Positions 45,788 through 55,216 of a stretch of 64,000 bases of DNA are shown here, piece after piece. The notes under the pieces are model-generated. The model was not told the origin of the DNA, ran no database searches, and saw only the letters and a program-made list of their open reading frames with translations. This stretch comes from Pantoea phytobeneficialis (GTDB lineage: Bacteria > Pseudomonadota > Gammaproteobacteria > Enterobacterales > Enterobacteriaceae). The stretch's first letter is position 1; every line of letters begins with the position of its first letter. The position numbers were made by a program, and so were the translations under genes. The stretch covers positions 147,442-211,441 of the forward strand of contig NZ_CP024640.1 in assembly GCF_009728735.1 (NCBI RefSeq), in the 5' to 3' direction.

Positions 45788-47125
45788 CTAACGCATTTGC
45801 AGGATGATGACGTTGCTGCTGGCCGGGTCGGTTTTGGCGCGTAATTCGCCGACCGCCTGCGCATCGGTTTTTTCACCCTGATTGCCCCATGAAGAACGAA
45901 TAAAATTCAGCACATCCGCCGCTTCCTGATCGGTAAGTTGTTTCCGATACGGCGGCATACGATAGGCATCAGGCACGCCATCCGCCACCACGCGTGCCGA
46001 ACCGTTGAGCAGCACGTTGATTGAGGAAGCGGTATCGACCTGCATCGACGTTGCCCCGGCCAGCGGCGGGATCCACGGTGCCTGCCCTCGTCCATCCGGG
46101 CCATGACAGCTGCTGCATCGCGCCATATAGGTCTGGCTACCGGGGGTGGCTGGCGCATCGTCATGCTGATACTGCCAACCCTTGCCACTGTTGTTACTGC
46201 CCGGCGGCAGAGACTTCAGATAGTGGGCAATGGCGCGCAGGTCATCGTCACGCATAAACTGCGTTGAGTTGTTAAATGCATCAGCCATTGAACCAAACAC
46301 CACGGCATGCTGGTTGCGGCCATTCTTCAGGAATTCAACGACATCCGCTTCGCTCCAACGGCTGATGCCGGTGTTGGCATCGTTACGCAGACTGGGCGCA
46401 TACCAGCCATCCAGCAGCGCTCCCGCCAGATAATCCGGGCTGCTGGCATCGAGGGCTTTCTCATTAAACGCCAGTCCACGCGGCGTATGGCAACTGCCGC
46501 AATGTCCCGGACCTTCCACCAGATAAGCACCGCGATTCCACACCGCATCCTGATTTGCCACCGGCTGTTGCGGTCCACCACGCGAGAAAGCCGCGCTCCA
46601 CACCGCCAGCGGCCAGCGCATATTCAGCGGCCAGGGGATCTCACTGGCGCGATTCTGGCGGGATACCGGTTTGACGTCATGCATCATAAAGGCGTAAAGC
46701 GCCGCAACATCCTCATCCGTGAGCTTCTGATAGGAAGGAAAAGGCATCGCCGGGTAGAGGCGGTGACCATCACGCGCCACACCATGTCGCACGGCGCGAT
46801 CAAAATCAGCCAGTGAATAGTTACCGATTCCCGTTTCCGGGTCCGGAGTGATGTTGGTGGTATAGATTTTACCCACCGGTGTCGCCATCGCCAGCCCACC
46901 GCTGAACGGCGCGCTGTCCGGTGTACTGTGGCAGGCCACACAATCGCTAAGCCGGGCAACGTACTCGCCCCGACGGATCAGCTCGGCAGAAACCGGAGGT
47001 TGATCCGCATTTGCGCCATCAAAGGTGGAAGAAGGCGTGCGCAGCAACCACAGCAGCGCGCCTGCGACCACGCACAACACACCAATCAGGATCAGGCTAA
47101 GCCTTTTTATCGTCATGTCATCCAT
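45788..47125 (-). CDS. Triheme cytochrome c, membrane-anchored
   Basis: 445 aa with an N-terminal anchor (LSLILIGVLCVVAGALLWLL) and three c-type heme motifs: CVACH (62-66), CGSCH near 210 and CSSCH near 335. It matches the gluconate/alcohol/aldehyde dehydrogenase cytochrome subunit family. In this operon it is the likely electron acceptor for the molybdenum hydroxylase, passing electrons to the respiratory chain on the periplasmic side. Confidence 0.93.
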   Translation of the reverse strand: MDDMTIKRLSLILIGVLCVVAGALLWLLRTPSSTFDGANADQPPVSAELIRRGEYVARLSDCVACHSTPDSAPFSGGLAMATPVGKIYTTNITPDPETGIGNYSLADFDRAVRHGVARDGHRLYPAMPFPSYQKLTDEDVAALYAFMMHDVKPVSRQNRASEIPWPLNMRWPLAVWSAAFSRGGPQQPVANQDAVWNRGAYLVEGPGHCGSCHTPRGLAFNEKALDASSPDYLAGALLDGWYAPSLRNDANTGISRWSEADVVEFLKNGRNQHAVVFGSMADAFNNSTQFMRDDDLRAIAHYLKSLPPGSNNSGKGWQYQHDDAPATPGSQTYMARCSSCHGPDGRGQAPWIPPLAGATSMQVDTASSINVLLNGSARVVADGVPDAYRMPPYRKQLTDQEAADVLNFIRSSWGNQGEKTDAQAVGELRAKTDPASSNVIILQMR

Positions 47126-47134
47126 CCCTCAGGC

Positions 47135-49375
47135 TCAGGTGAAATCATAGTGTGAAAGCGGCATTGAACGGATACGTTGCCCGGTCAACCGGGAAACCGC
47201 ATTGGCGACCGCCGGAGGAATCGCAGGCAATGGCGGTTCACCGATACCCCCCATCTTCGCCCCGCTCTCCACGATGCGTACTTCTACCTTTGCCATGCGT
47301 GAGGGCGGCAGAATCGGGTACATATCGTAGTTACGCGCCACCGGTTGCCCCTTCTCATACACGCTCTCCTCAAGCAGTACCTGAGAAAGTCCAAGCGCTA
47401 TCGCGCCATTGACCTGCGCCTCGACGATCGCCGGATTGACGATGCTGCCAGGGTCGACGGCTTCCCACACCTGATGAACCTTGACCTGGCCGTTTTCAAT
47501 CGACACTTCGGCAATCGCTGCCGCTTCAGTGCCGAACGGCGAAGCCATCGCGACACCGCGGGCGCGGCGGCTGCCATCTGCGGCGGTGTAAGGCCCGGCC
47601 TGCCATCCCCCGGACATCTCCGCCACGGTATTGAGCAGTTTGGTCAGCCGTTCGTTACCCTGTAACAAATGCAGACGCAAAGCGAAGGGATCAATCTTGC
47701 CTTGATCAGCAATCTCATCAAGGAAACACTCGTAGAGAAAATCGTTCATCGAATTGCCTACTGAACGCCAGTAGCCCAGCCTTACCGGGCCTTTTTTGTA
47801 GATCTGGGCGATGCGTACATGGGGGATTGAGTAGGATTTCCCCGCCAGACCTTCTACTGCCGTTGGGTCCAGTTTGGCACCGTGTTTCCCGGCCAGTCCT
47901 TCTGTCGGGCCTTCACAAATGCTGATCGCCTCCAGCGCCAGCGGATAGCCTTTATCATCCAGACCGGCACGAAAACGCACCGCTGCCATCGGTCGATGGG
48001 TATCGCGTAAAAACTCCTCTTCGCGGCTCCAGATCACCTTAACCGGGCGACCGACCGCCTGTGCCAGTTGAATGGCCTGGGGATAGACCATAGCGGTGTC
48101 ATAGACAAAATGGCGGCCAAAAAAGCCCCCCAGCAGTGGCGAATGGATAATGATTTTTTCTGCGGGCAGACCGGTCCGTTTCGCCGCATCGGCCTGGAAC
48201 ATTTCCGGAGCCTGATTAGGTAGCCACAACTCCAGGGTGCCGTCGGGATTAAAGCGCGCCAGCGCGGAGGGCGGCTCCAGTTGGGCGTGATTAAGATACT
48301 GGCTGTGATAGGTCGCGCTCAGCGTGGTTTTCGCCGCTGACATTCCCTCGGTGATGTTACCTGTGACTTCCGCGTCTTCACCGTTACCCGGTTCTTTCGC
48401 CAGCGCATCGGCAAAGTCAGCTGAGGAGAAGTCAGCAGGCATGTAACGACCGTCCGGCGTCTGAGGTTCCTGCCACTCGACCTGCAAGGTTTCAACAGCA
48501 CGCTTCGCCTGCCACCAACGCTCGGCCACGACCGCCACCGCACCCGGCAGCACATGCACCGAATGTACCCCTTTCATCGCCTTCACCTGCTCGGCATTGC
48601 GCAACGGGCCAACGCTCAGCCCCAGGCGTGGCGCATGCTGCACCGCCGCATGCAGCATGTCATCTACGCGACAATCGATGGTATAAATCGCCTGACCGGT
48701 CGATTTTTCATGCATATCCAGACGCGGCACCGGTTTGCCAATCCAGCGAAACTGCGCGGGGTCCTTCAGGCGCACCGAATCCGGTGACGGAACCGGCAAA
48801 TCACGCGCCCGCGCAGCCAGCTCACCATAAGAGAGCGAACGGCCTGAATCGTCATGGATCACTTTGCCGGGTTCGGTACGCAGACGCTCAATGGGGACAG
48901 ACAGCGTAGTGGCCGCCGCCTGAAGCAACATCTGCCGCGCCAGCGCGCCGAGACGGCGCATGGTGGTGTAGCTGGTGCGCACCGACTGGCTACCGCCGGT
49001 AATGCGCAACCCGCTATCCATCACTTTATACTGGGAACCTGCCGGTGCATTTTCCACCACGAAGCTGGCGGGATCGGCATCCAGTTCTTCACCGACAATC
49101 TGCGCCATTGCAGTAAAAATGCCCTGCCCGCCTTCGATAAAGGGCGAGAGGAACTTTACCGAGCCATCCGGTCGAATCTCGAGAAAAGCCGGAACCAGCG
49201 TGCCCGGAGCGGGTACAGCGCCAGTGGTTTGTGCACGACTTTGCGCAACAGGTAAGCCAATACCCAGCACCAACGCACCCGCCACAGTGCCAGTTGCCAC
49301 CAGAAAACGCCGCCGGGAGAGGTTCGCGGGCCGATCCTCGCTCAGCGATGCCATCACTTCGTCGTGGTCGCTCAT
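47135..49375 (-). CDS. Molybdenum hydroxylase large subunit (isoquinoline-1-oxidoreductase beta type)
   Basis: 746 aa with a Tat signal (SRRRFLVATG at residues 20-29, then a hydrophobic stretch and AQSRAQT). The xanthine-oxidase-family Mo domain includes GGFFGRHFVYDTAMVYPQ, and a C-terminal GGIGEPPLPAIPPAVANAV with the catalytic Glu region. IorB-like enzymes hydroxylate N-heterocycles or oxidise aldehydes. It pairs with the 2Fe-2S subunit (4-base overlap) and the triheme cytochrome, a set also seen in periplasmic aldehyde dehydrogenases. The substrate is unproven. Confidence 0.92.
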   Translation of the reverse strand: MSDHDEVMASLSEDRPANLSRRRFLVATGTVAGALVLGIGLPVAQSRAQTTGAVPAPGTLVPAFLEIRPDGSVKFLSPFIEGGQGIFTAMAQIVGEELDADPASFVVENAPAGSQYKVMDSGLRITGGSQSVRTSYTTMRRLGALARQMLLQAAATTLSVPIERLRTEPGKVIHDDSGRSLSYGELAARARDLPVPSPDSVRLKDPAQFRWIGKPVPRLDMHEKSTGQAIYTIDCRVDDMLHAAVQHAPRLGLSVGPLRNAEQVKAMKGVHSVHVLPGAVAVVAERWWQAKRAVETLQVEWQEPQTPDGRYMPADFSSADFADALAKEPGNGEDAEVTGNITEGMSAAKTTLSATYHSQYLNHAQLEPPSALARFNPDGTLELWLPNQAPEMFQADAAKRTGLPAEKIIIHSPLLGGFFGRHFVYDTAMVYPQAIQLAQAVGRPVKVIWSREEEFLRDTHRPMAAVRFRAGLDDKGYPLALEAISICEGPTEGLAGKHGAKLDPTAVEGLAGKSYSIPHVRIAQIYKKGPVRLGYWRSVGNSMNDFLYECFLDEIADQGKIDPFALRLHLLQGNERLTKLLNTVAEMSGGWQAGPYTAADGSRRARGVAMASPFGTEAAAIAEVSIENGQVKVHQVWEAVDPGSIVNPAIVEAQVNGAIALGLSQVLLEESVYEKGQPVARNYDMYPILPPSRMAKVEVRIVESGAKMGGIGEPPLPAIPPAVANAVSRLTGQRIRSMPLSHYDFT

Positions 49376-49830
49376 GCTGTTTCTCCCTTACCAGCCACAT
49401 CATGAATGGCCGCACTGATGGCGTTATAGGTGCCACAGCGACACAGGTTCACCATTGCGGCGGCAATCTGTGCGTCTGAGGGATGAGCATGTTGTTTGAG
49501 TAACGCTGTCGCCGCCATCACCTGCCCTGACTGACAATAGCCACACTGCGGCACCTGATACTTAACCCAGGCCTCGACCACGCGTTTACCCATTTCATCG
49601 GCTTCAATCGCTTCAATGGTGGTGATCTGCTTGCCAGCCAACTTATCAATCGGCGTGACACACGCGCGGGTAATCTGACCGTCAATCATTACCGAACAGG
49701 CGCCGCATTGCGCCAGACCGCAGCCATACTTGGTCCCGGTCATCCCCAGATCGTCGCGGATTACCCACAGCAGCGGCGTATCACCCTCTGCATCGACCTG
49801 CCAGATTTTGTTATTAATGTGCAGTTCCAT
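49372..49830 (-). CDS. 2Fe-2S subunit of molybdenum hydroxylase (IorA type)
   Basis: 152 aa carrying two [2Fe-2S] clusters. The plant-type ligands are in KYGCGLAQCGACSVM and TRAC; the second set is in PQCGYCQSGQVM and NLCRCGTYN. It has no signal peptide, so it would travel through the Tat pathway with the large subunit. First gene of the operon (CCGGAGACC before the start) and divergent, across 365 bases, from a LysR gene. Confidence 0.94.
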   Translation of the reverse strand: MELHINNKIWQVDAEGDTPLLWVIRDDLGMTGTKYGCGLAQCGACSVMIDGQITRACVTPIDKLAGKQITTIEAIEADEMGKRVVEAWVKYQVPQCGYCQSGQVMAATALLKQHAHPSDAQIAAAMVNLCRCGTYNAISAAIHDVAGKGETA

Positions 49831-50195
49831 AGGTCTCCGGTATTAAAAAGTGAGAAAAGTCAGAGCGGGAAAATAGCCAGAATGGAAAGTCGTAATATAA
49901 TGATTTCTACAACGACATTGAATTCCGCACGGAAAGGAATCGTGGACATACCTAAGTCGTGATTATTATTAAGCGTAGCGCAATGTTTAATAGTGAATAT
50001 CGAAATGCCGTTATGAAAAAAATTCACCAATCAAGGTTTATCGGTTTGCCAATGAGAAATATTCTTATTCAACACTTCTGTTTAATATTCTGTGCTGAAC
50101 AACAACCTCAAGGGTAAATGACGTGGATTACCTCGAACAAATGGGATAATTTGCACCTGGTTGTGAAAAATAATCACAAATAAGGCGCAGATTTA
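49831..50195. promoter_or_regulatory. Divergent regulatory gap with TTGTGA-N7-TCACAA dyad
   Basis: The gap between the hydroxylase operon and the LysR gene contains no ORF of note. The dyad at 50161-50179 resembles a CRP half-site pair but with 7 instead of 6 spacer bases, so LysR autoregulation is equally possible. It lies 17-35 bases before the LysR start. The rest is AT-rich. Confidence 0.4.
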
Positions 50196-51083
50196 ATGAA
50201 TGATATCCAGGCGTTTATCACCGTAGCCAGAGAGAGAAGCTTCACCCGTGCTGCGGCCCTTCTTGGTGTCAGCCCTTCGGCTTTGAGCCATACCATGCGC
50301 AATCTTGAGGAAAGAATTGGCGTTCGCTTGCTGGCGCGTACCACGCGCAATGTTGCTCCCACAGAAGCCGGTGAGAAATTATTACTCTCCGTCGCCCCGC
50401 TGTTTGAGCAGATAAACAGTGAAATAGAACGGATTGCTGAATTACGCGACACACCCGCAGGTAATATTCGTATTACCTGTTCTGATAATGCAGCTGAAGA
50501 TTTATTACGTCCGATGTTGCCCGCTTTTCTGGCGCAATATCCGGATATCAGTATTGAGATCTGCATTGACTATGGTTTTACCAATATCGTCTCCGAACGT
50601 TTTGACGCCGGTATCCGGTTGGGTGAGTCGATTAGCAAAGATATGATTGCGGTGCGTATGGGACCTGACTGGCGGCTGGCGGTGGTCGGCACACCGGAAT
50701 ATTTTCAGGCCAATCCGGCGCCATTGACCCCACAGGATCTTGCCCGGCATCGCTGCATCAATATCCGCCACTCTCCCGCGGGCAGTGTTTATGCCTGGGA
50801 GTTTGAAAAGGAAGGGCGGAAATTGAATATTCGGGTCAACGGCCCGTTAATATCGAACAGCATCCTGCATGTGATGAATGGCGCGCTGGATGGTATCGGG
50901 CTGGCCTATGTACCAGATTCGATGGCTCAGCCGCACATTGAAGCCGGACGTCTGGTGGAAGTGCTGTCTGACTGGAGCCCGATGTTTGAAGGTTTTCACC
51001 TTTATTATCCGAATCGGCGTAATACCTCCTCCGCCTTCGCCGCCTTTGTTGACGCCGTCAGATACCGGGGAAAAATTCGTTGA
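50196..51083 (+). CDS. LysR-family transcriptional regulator
   Basis: 295 aa. [49 protein letters not shown]. The effector domain shares long identical stretches with the LysR at 20306 ([31 protein letters not shown]), so they are paralogues. Position suggests control of the divergent molybdenum hydroxylase operon. Confidence 0.92.
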   Translation: MNDIQAFITVARERSFTRAAALLGVSPSALSHTMRNLEERIGVRLLARTTRNVAPTEAGEKLLLSVAPLFEQINSEIERIAELRDTPAGNIRITCSDNAAEDLLRPMLPAFLAQYPDISIEICIDYGFTNIVSERFDAGIRLGESISKDMIAVRMGPDWRLAVVGTPEYFQANPAPLTPQDLARHRCINIRHSPAGSVYAWEFEKEGRKLNIRVNGPLISNSILHVMNGALDGIGLAYVPDSMAQPHIEAGRLVEVLSDWSPMFEGFHLYYPNRRNTSSAFAAFVDAVRYRGKIR

Positions 51084-51200
51084 TGCTAAAAAAGGCAAAA
51101 ACTTTAAAATTGTGACCTGTGCCGCAATCCCTCGCTGATCGCTCCCAATCAATATTGATAATAAAAACAATGCGCCCGCCTGGATGCGGTCGCCTTTTAA

Positions 51201-51216
51201 TATGACAAGTGTCACA
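51201..51216 (+). promoter_or_regulatory. CRP-like site before PTS set 1
   Basis: TATGA-CAAGTG-TCACA, one mismatch to the TGTGA-N6-TCACA consensus. A TATATT at 51263-51268 could be the -10 element, placing the site near -65. The same pattern occurs before PTS set 2. Confidence 0.6.
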
Positions 51217-51358
51217 AATTCATCATCAGGTCACTATTTTCCAGAAAAGGTAACGTTTTTACTATATTAGCGTTTACTTAAACGGTTAAAGATACCCGCC
51301 ACCGGAGCGATAACTCAAACCGGTCAACCCGCGTATTGACCTTATGCCTGGAGTCTGA

Positions 51359-52921
51359 ATGGTGGTGGAAATAACTTATCAATGCGAGATAAGCGAGGGG
51401 ATCCACGCCAGACCTGCCGGGCATATCGCGCGTCTGTGCAACACCTTTCAGTGCGAGGTGGTGTGGCAAAACAGCCGAACCGCGCTGGAAGCAAACGCCA
51501 AAAGTGCCCTCTCCCTGATCGCCACAGATACGCTGCTGGACGATAGCTGTCTGATTACGTTGCACGGTGCTGACGCGCTCTCCGCCTCTGTCGCCCTGCA
51601 AGCTTTGCTGAATAACCTTCCGGCGTTTACCACCCTTGTTGAGCCGGCGCTGGCCGTCACTAACGGTTCCCTCCCGCGCTGTCTGCACGAACTGCAACCG
51701 CAATATCTGACCGGCGTTCGCATCAGCGGCGGTATCGCCATCGCCAAACCGCGAGTGCTCAAGGGGGTAACCTTTGGTGAGTTACTGACCCGTGGCCCTG
51801 ACACTACCGCTAACCGTGAGACGGAGATAGCGCGTCTGACGGAGGGGCTGCGAATGCTGCGGATCAATAAAGAAGCGGCGCTGGCAGTCGCCCGGGGTAT
51901 TGAGCAGGACCTGCTCGAAGCCCATTTGTTATTTATTACCGACAGTGCCTTTCGCGACAGCATCATCAGCTATCTTGATGCGCAGATGAATGCCTGGTCT
52001 GCCATTATCACCGCGGCGATGGGCTTCAGCGCCATCCTCGAACGCTCATCCAGCCATTATATTCAGGAACGCACGCTGGATATGCTGGACATCGCCACGC
52101 AACTGCTGGTCGAGATATACGGTGCTCAGTCTGGGTTGCCACCTGCGCTGTCATTAGATGAGCCGGCCCTGGTGATTGCCGATAGCCTGACGCCCGGCCA
52201 GTTCCTGGCGCTCAACAAACAACATCTCGCCGGTCTTATCTTGTCCTCCACCGGCAAAACATCGCATACGGCTATTCTCGCCCGTTCTCAGGGCATCCCT
52301 ACCCTTGCTGATATTAATTTTGCCACTCAGCCATTTTCACCTCGGCAAGAGATGGTGCTCGATGGCGATCTGGGGCTGCTGATCACCCGCGCGGATGACA
52401 AGATCCTGCGTTATTACCGTCATGAAAAAGACGTGCAACAACAAATGCGCCTGAAGAGGCCCTCCACCCGCACAGATAAGCCTCTGTTGACGCCGGACAT
52501 GATCTTGTGGGGGTTGGATGCGTGCGACAAAAACGAAGTGATCAAAAAAATGGTCGATAACCTGTGGCTACACCAACGCACCGACTGCCGGGATAAGCTG
52601 TGCCAGGATATCTGGTCACGGGAGGTTCCCTTCCCCACCGTGGTCGGTTCTGGCTTTGCTATTCCGCACGCCCGCAGCGATGCCATTCTCGATTCCACCA
52701 TCAGCGTCGCGACACTGCACCAGCCCGTTGTCTGGGGCGGGGTGTCGGTGGATACGGTGTTTATGTTGACCATCAGCCAGGCCGCAGCGGAAAACGAGCA
52801 CATGAAATATTTTTCCACGCTGGCGCGGATGCTGATGAACGACGAATTTGTCGCCAAAGCCAAAAGCGCAGCCACACCTGATGTGCTCTACCACCTGATA
52901 ATCAGTACCTTAGCGGGCTAG
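51359..52921 (+). CDS. PTS HPr-EI(N-terminal)-EIIA(Fru) protein lacking the PEP-binding domain
   Basis: 520 aa. HPr domain 1-88 (His16 in GIHARPAG), EI phosphohistidine half ~115-360 (His303 in TGKTSHTAILARS) and EIIA-Fru domain ~375-520 (His437 in AIPHARSD). Compared with the protein at 56358 it skips, in frame, the whole EI C-terminal barrel that binds PEP: 316 residues fewer, joining RYYRHEKDVQQQM to KPLLTPDMILW. It keeps all three phosphorylatable His but cannot take phosphate from PEP by itself; it might receive it from another HPr or EI. First gene of PTS set 1 (CTGGAG before the start). Confidence 0.92.
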   Translation: MVVEITYQCEISEGIHARPAGHIARLCNTFQCEVVWQNSRTALEANAKSALSLIATDTLLDDSCLITLHGADALSASVALQALLNNLPAFTTLVEPALAVTNGSLPRCLHELQPQYLTGVRISGGIAIAKPRVLKGVTFGELLTRGPDTTANRETEIARLTEGLRMLRINKEAALAVARGIEQDLLEAHLLFITDSAFRDSIISYLDAQMNAWSAIITAAMGFSAILERSSSHYIQERTLDMLDIATQLLVEIYGAQSGLPPALSLDEPALVIADSLTPGQFLALNKQHLAGLILSSTGKTSHTAILARSQGIPTLADINFATQPFSPRQEMVLDGDLGLLITRADDKILRYYRHEKDVQQQMRLKRPSTRTDKPLLTPDMILWGLDACDKNEVIKKMVDNLWLHQRTDCRDKLCQDIWSREVPFPTVVGSGFAIPHARSDAILDSTISVATLHQPVVWGGVSVDTVFMLTISQAAAENEHMKYFSTLARMLMNDEFVAKAKSAATPDVLYHLIISTLAG

Positions 52922-52947
52922 TTGCCAAACGCGATGATGAGGCGGGT

Positions 52948-53967
52948 ATGTTAAAACTATTAAAAAATACCAAAAGACATTTTATGACCGGGGTGTCGTA
53001 CATGATTCCGTTTGTGGTGGCAGGTGGTGTCCTGCTGGCGCTGGCGGTGATGTTCAACGGCCAGGCGGCGATCCCCGATCACGGCTTTCTTAAAGCGATG
53101 TCGCAGATCGGTCTGGCGGGTCTGACCCTGTTTATTCCAATTCTCGCCGGTTTTATTGCCTATTCGATGGTGGATAAACCCGGTATCGCCCCCGGTGCCA
53201 TTGGTGGGCTGATGGCGTATCAAATGGGGGCCGGATTTTTAGGTGGTATGTTGGCTGGCGTGCTGGCCGGGCTGATTGTCTGGGGACTGCTGACGATCAT
53301 CGACCGCCTGAAAATCCCGCATTTCCTGCGCATGGTGCTGCCGATTTTTATCATCCCGCTGGTCGGTACTTTTCTCACCGGGATGGCGGTTTATTACATT
53401 ATCGGCGATCCGGTCGCCGGGCTAATGAAATGGCTCAGTGTCTGGCTCGGCAATATGCAAGGGGCGTCGTTTATCATTCTCGGCAGCGTGTTGGGTTGCA
53501 TGATCGCCGTGGATATGGGCGGCCCAATGAATAAAACCGCGTTTTTCTTTGCTGTCGCGCTCATCTCCACCAACCCACAATTGATGGCTGCGGTCGCTGC
53601 CGCCGACTGTACGCCACCCCTCGGACTGGCGCTGGCCACCTTCCTGTTTAAGGGGATTTTTAACGACGTTGAACGCGAGGCGGGTAAGCCTGCGGTGATT
53701 ATGGGTTTCATGGGTATCACCGAAGGGGCGATCCCATTTGCGGCCGCCGATCCGCTGCGGGTGATCCCGGCGATTATGCTCGGCAGCGCAGTGGCTGCCG
53801 TGATTTCATTGTGGTTTGGTGCCACCAATGCTGCCCCCTGGGGCGGTCTGATCGTCCTGCCGGTGGTCGGTAATCATTTGGGCTATATCGTGGCCGTCGC
53901 CGCCGGGACCGTCACTACGGCACTGGCGGTTAAGGTGCTGAAAACCGTCGTTAAACCGCAGGCATAA
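52948..53967 (+). CDS. PTS fructose-type EIIC permease (set 1)
   Basis: 339 aa, start behind GAGGCGGG. Polytopic membrane protein with the fructose-family landmarks GVSYMIPFVVAGGVLLAL, GFIAYSMVDKPGIAPG, VDMGGPMNKTAFFF and GITEGAIPFAAADP. It forms the sugar channel; EIIB is a separate protein encoded two genes on. Sugar specificity cannot be read, but the domain layout (free EIIC and EIIB) is that of Frw/Fry/Frv-like systems. Confidence 0.93.
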   Translation: MLKLLKNTKRHFMTGVSYMIPFVVAGGVLLALAVMFNGQAAIPDHGFLKAMSQIGLAGLTLFIPILAGFIAYSMVDKPGIAPGAIGGLMAYQMGAGFLGGMLAGVLAGLIVWGLLTIIDRLKIPHFLRMVLPIFIIPLVGTFLTGMAVYYIIGDPVAGLMKWLSVWLGNMQGASFIILGSVLGCMIAVDMGGPMNKTAFFFAVALISTNPQLMAAVAAADCTPPLGLALATFLFKGIFNDVEREAGKPAVIMGFMGITEGAIPFAAADPLRVIPAIMLGSAVAAVISLWFGATNAAPWGGLIVLPVVGNHLGYIVAVAAGTVTTALAVKVLKTVVKPQA

Positions 53968-53975
53968 GGCAGGCT

Positions 53976-54830
53976 ATGAGCGCATTTATCCAGTCGATTT
54001 TGAGCGAGTTCAGTATGCAATGTTCCACCAGCGACAGCGTGCTGGTGGCAAATGGCAACGCCCGGCCACCGGCGATGGCCTACCATCTGCATGTGCCGCG
54101 TATCGAGCTGACGGTGAAAGGCAGCCTCAGCATGCTGCTGCCGAAAGGGGAAGATAAGATCGTCAAATATCAACGGCCGGTCGGCACGGTCACCTATATC
54201 CCCGCCAATAGCTGGAACTCTCCGTTATGGGGCACCCCGGTGATCTGCATGTCGATTGTGTTCTGGAAGCAGGATGTGGGTTTCAGCATCAGCAACTGGG
54301 ATGGTACGCAGTTCAAAGAAGTGGAGAAATTTAATCTTGAGAACTCCAGCAGCTCGGTGCGCGACCGTCTGCTTGAACTGGCGGAATCGCTGGCGTGGGT
54401 GCACAACAACAGGGGTGAAACCTTCGCCCATATTGTCTATGCGTTGCTGAATGACCTGCTGCACCAAATCACCGATGGCATGAGCAATGCCCAGGGGCCG
54501 CTCTCCCTGCTGGATGAGATCAAAAGTCATATTGATAGCCATTACCAGGCGGATATTAATCGGGAGAGCGTCGCAGCGACATTCAACATCTCCCCCGGTT
54601 ATCTGTCGCGCCTTTTTTCCCGAGAGTCAGACGTAAAATTCAATGAATACCTCAAGTTAGCCCGGATATCGCGTTCGAAAACCTTGCTGACCAGCACCAA
54701 CCTGAAAATTAATGAAGTCTCAGAGAAGTGTGGTTTCACCGATACCAACTATTTCTGCAAGGTGTTCCGGGACATCAATGACTGTACGCCGCTTGAGTAC
54801 CGGCGTAAGAATAAGGGAGTAAGTATATGA
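53976..54830 (+). CDS. AraC-family regulator inside the PTS operon
   Basis: 284 aa, ribosome site AAGGCAGG. The N-terminal ~160 residues form a cupin-like sensing part without a known signature. Residues ~180-280 are the AraC domain (VAATFNISPGYLSRLFSRESDV and INEVSEKCGFTDTNYFCKVFRDINDCTPLEYRR). It starts 8 bases after EIIC and its stop overlaps the EIIB start (ATGATGA), so it is made together with the transporter, suggesting positive feedback. Confidence 0.92.
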   Translation: MSAFIQSILSEFSMQCSTSDSVLVANGNARPPAMAYHLHVPRIELTVKGSLSMLLPKGEDKIVKYQRPVGTVTYIPANSWNSPLWGTPVICMSIVFWKQDVGFSISNWDGTQFKEVEKFNLENSSSSVRDRLLELAESLAWVHNNRGETFAHIVYALLNDLLHQITDGMSNAQGPLSLLDEIKSHIDSHYQADINRESVAATFNISPGYLSRLFSRESDVKFNEYLKLARISRSKTLLTSTNLKINEVSEKCGFTDTNYFCKVFRDINDCTPLEYRRKNKGVSI

Positions 54831-55216
54831 TGAGCCGAGCAGCAAAAGACGAAGTACACCCCTTCTCCAGCGAACGTAACCTGTATATCGTGGCGGTTAC
54901 CGCCTGTGCCACCGGTGTGGCCCATACTTATATGGCAGCCGAACAACTGGAAAAGCTGGCGAAAACCTATAATTTCTCAATCAAAATTGAGACTCAGGGC
55001 GTATTGGGGTTGAAAAATCAGATTAGCGGAAAAAATATCCTCGATGCTGACCTGGTGATCATCGCCTCTGATATCACTATCGATCAGCCATTGCGCTTCG
55101 AAGGCTGTCGGGTGCTGAACATCTGCATTAACTCCCTGCTGCTGCGGCCGACGGAAGTGATTTCCGCGATTCGCAAGTCACTGAGCCTGCCCAGAGGCAA
55201 CGTCATCGACCTCTAG
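54827..55216 (+). CDS. PTS fructose-type EIIB (set 1)
   Basis: 129 aa (ATG 54827 or 54830, GGGAG upstream). Phospho-Cys27 in [19 protein letters not shown], as in fructose EIIB. An N-terminal extension of ~18 residues is absent from the set 2 EIIB, and the C-terminus ([13 protein letters not shown]) follows the same fold. It takes phosphate from EIIA and gives it to the sugar bound to EIIC. Its TAG stop overlaps the stop of the convergent PHP gene in a CTAG tetramer. Confidence 0.92.
   Translation: MMSRAAKDEVHPFSSERNLYIVAVTACATGVAHTYMAAEQLEKLAKTYNFSIKIETQGVLGLKNQISGKNILDADLVIIASDITIDQPLRFEGCRVLNICINSLLLRPTEVISAIRKSLSLPRGNVIDL

Noticed and set aside
50161..50179. TTGTGA/TCACAA as a firm CRP site
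   Set aside because: The spacer is 7 instead of 6 bases, so it is kept only as a possible operator.
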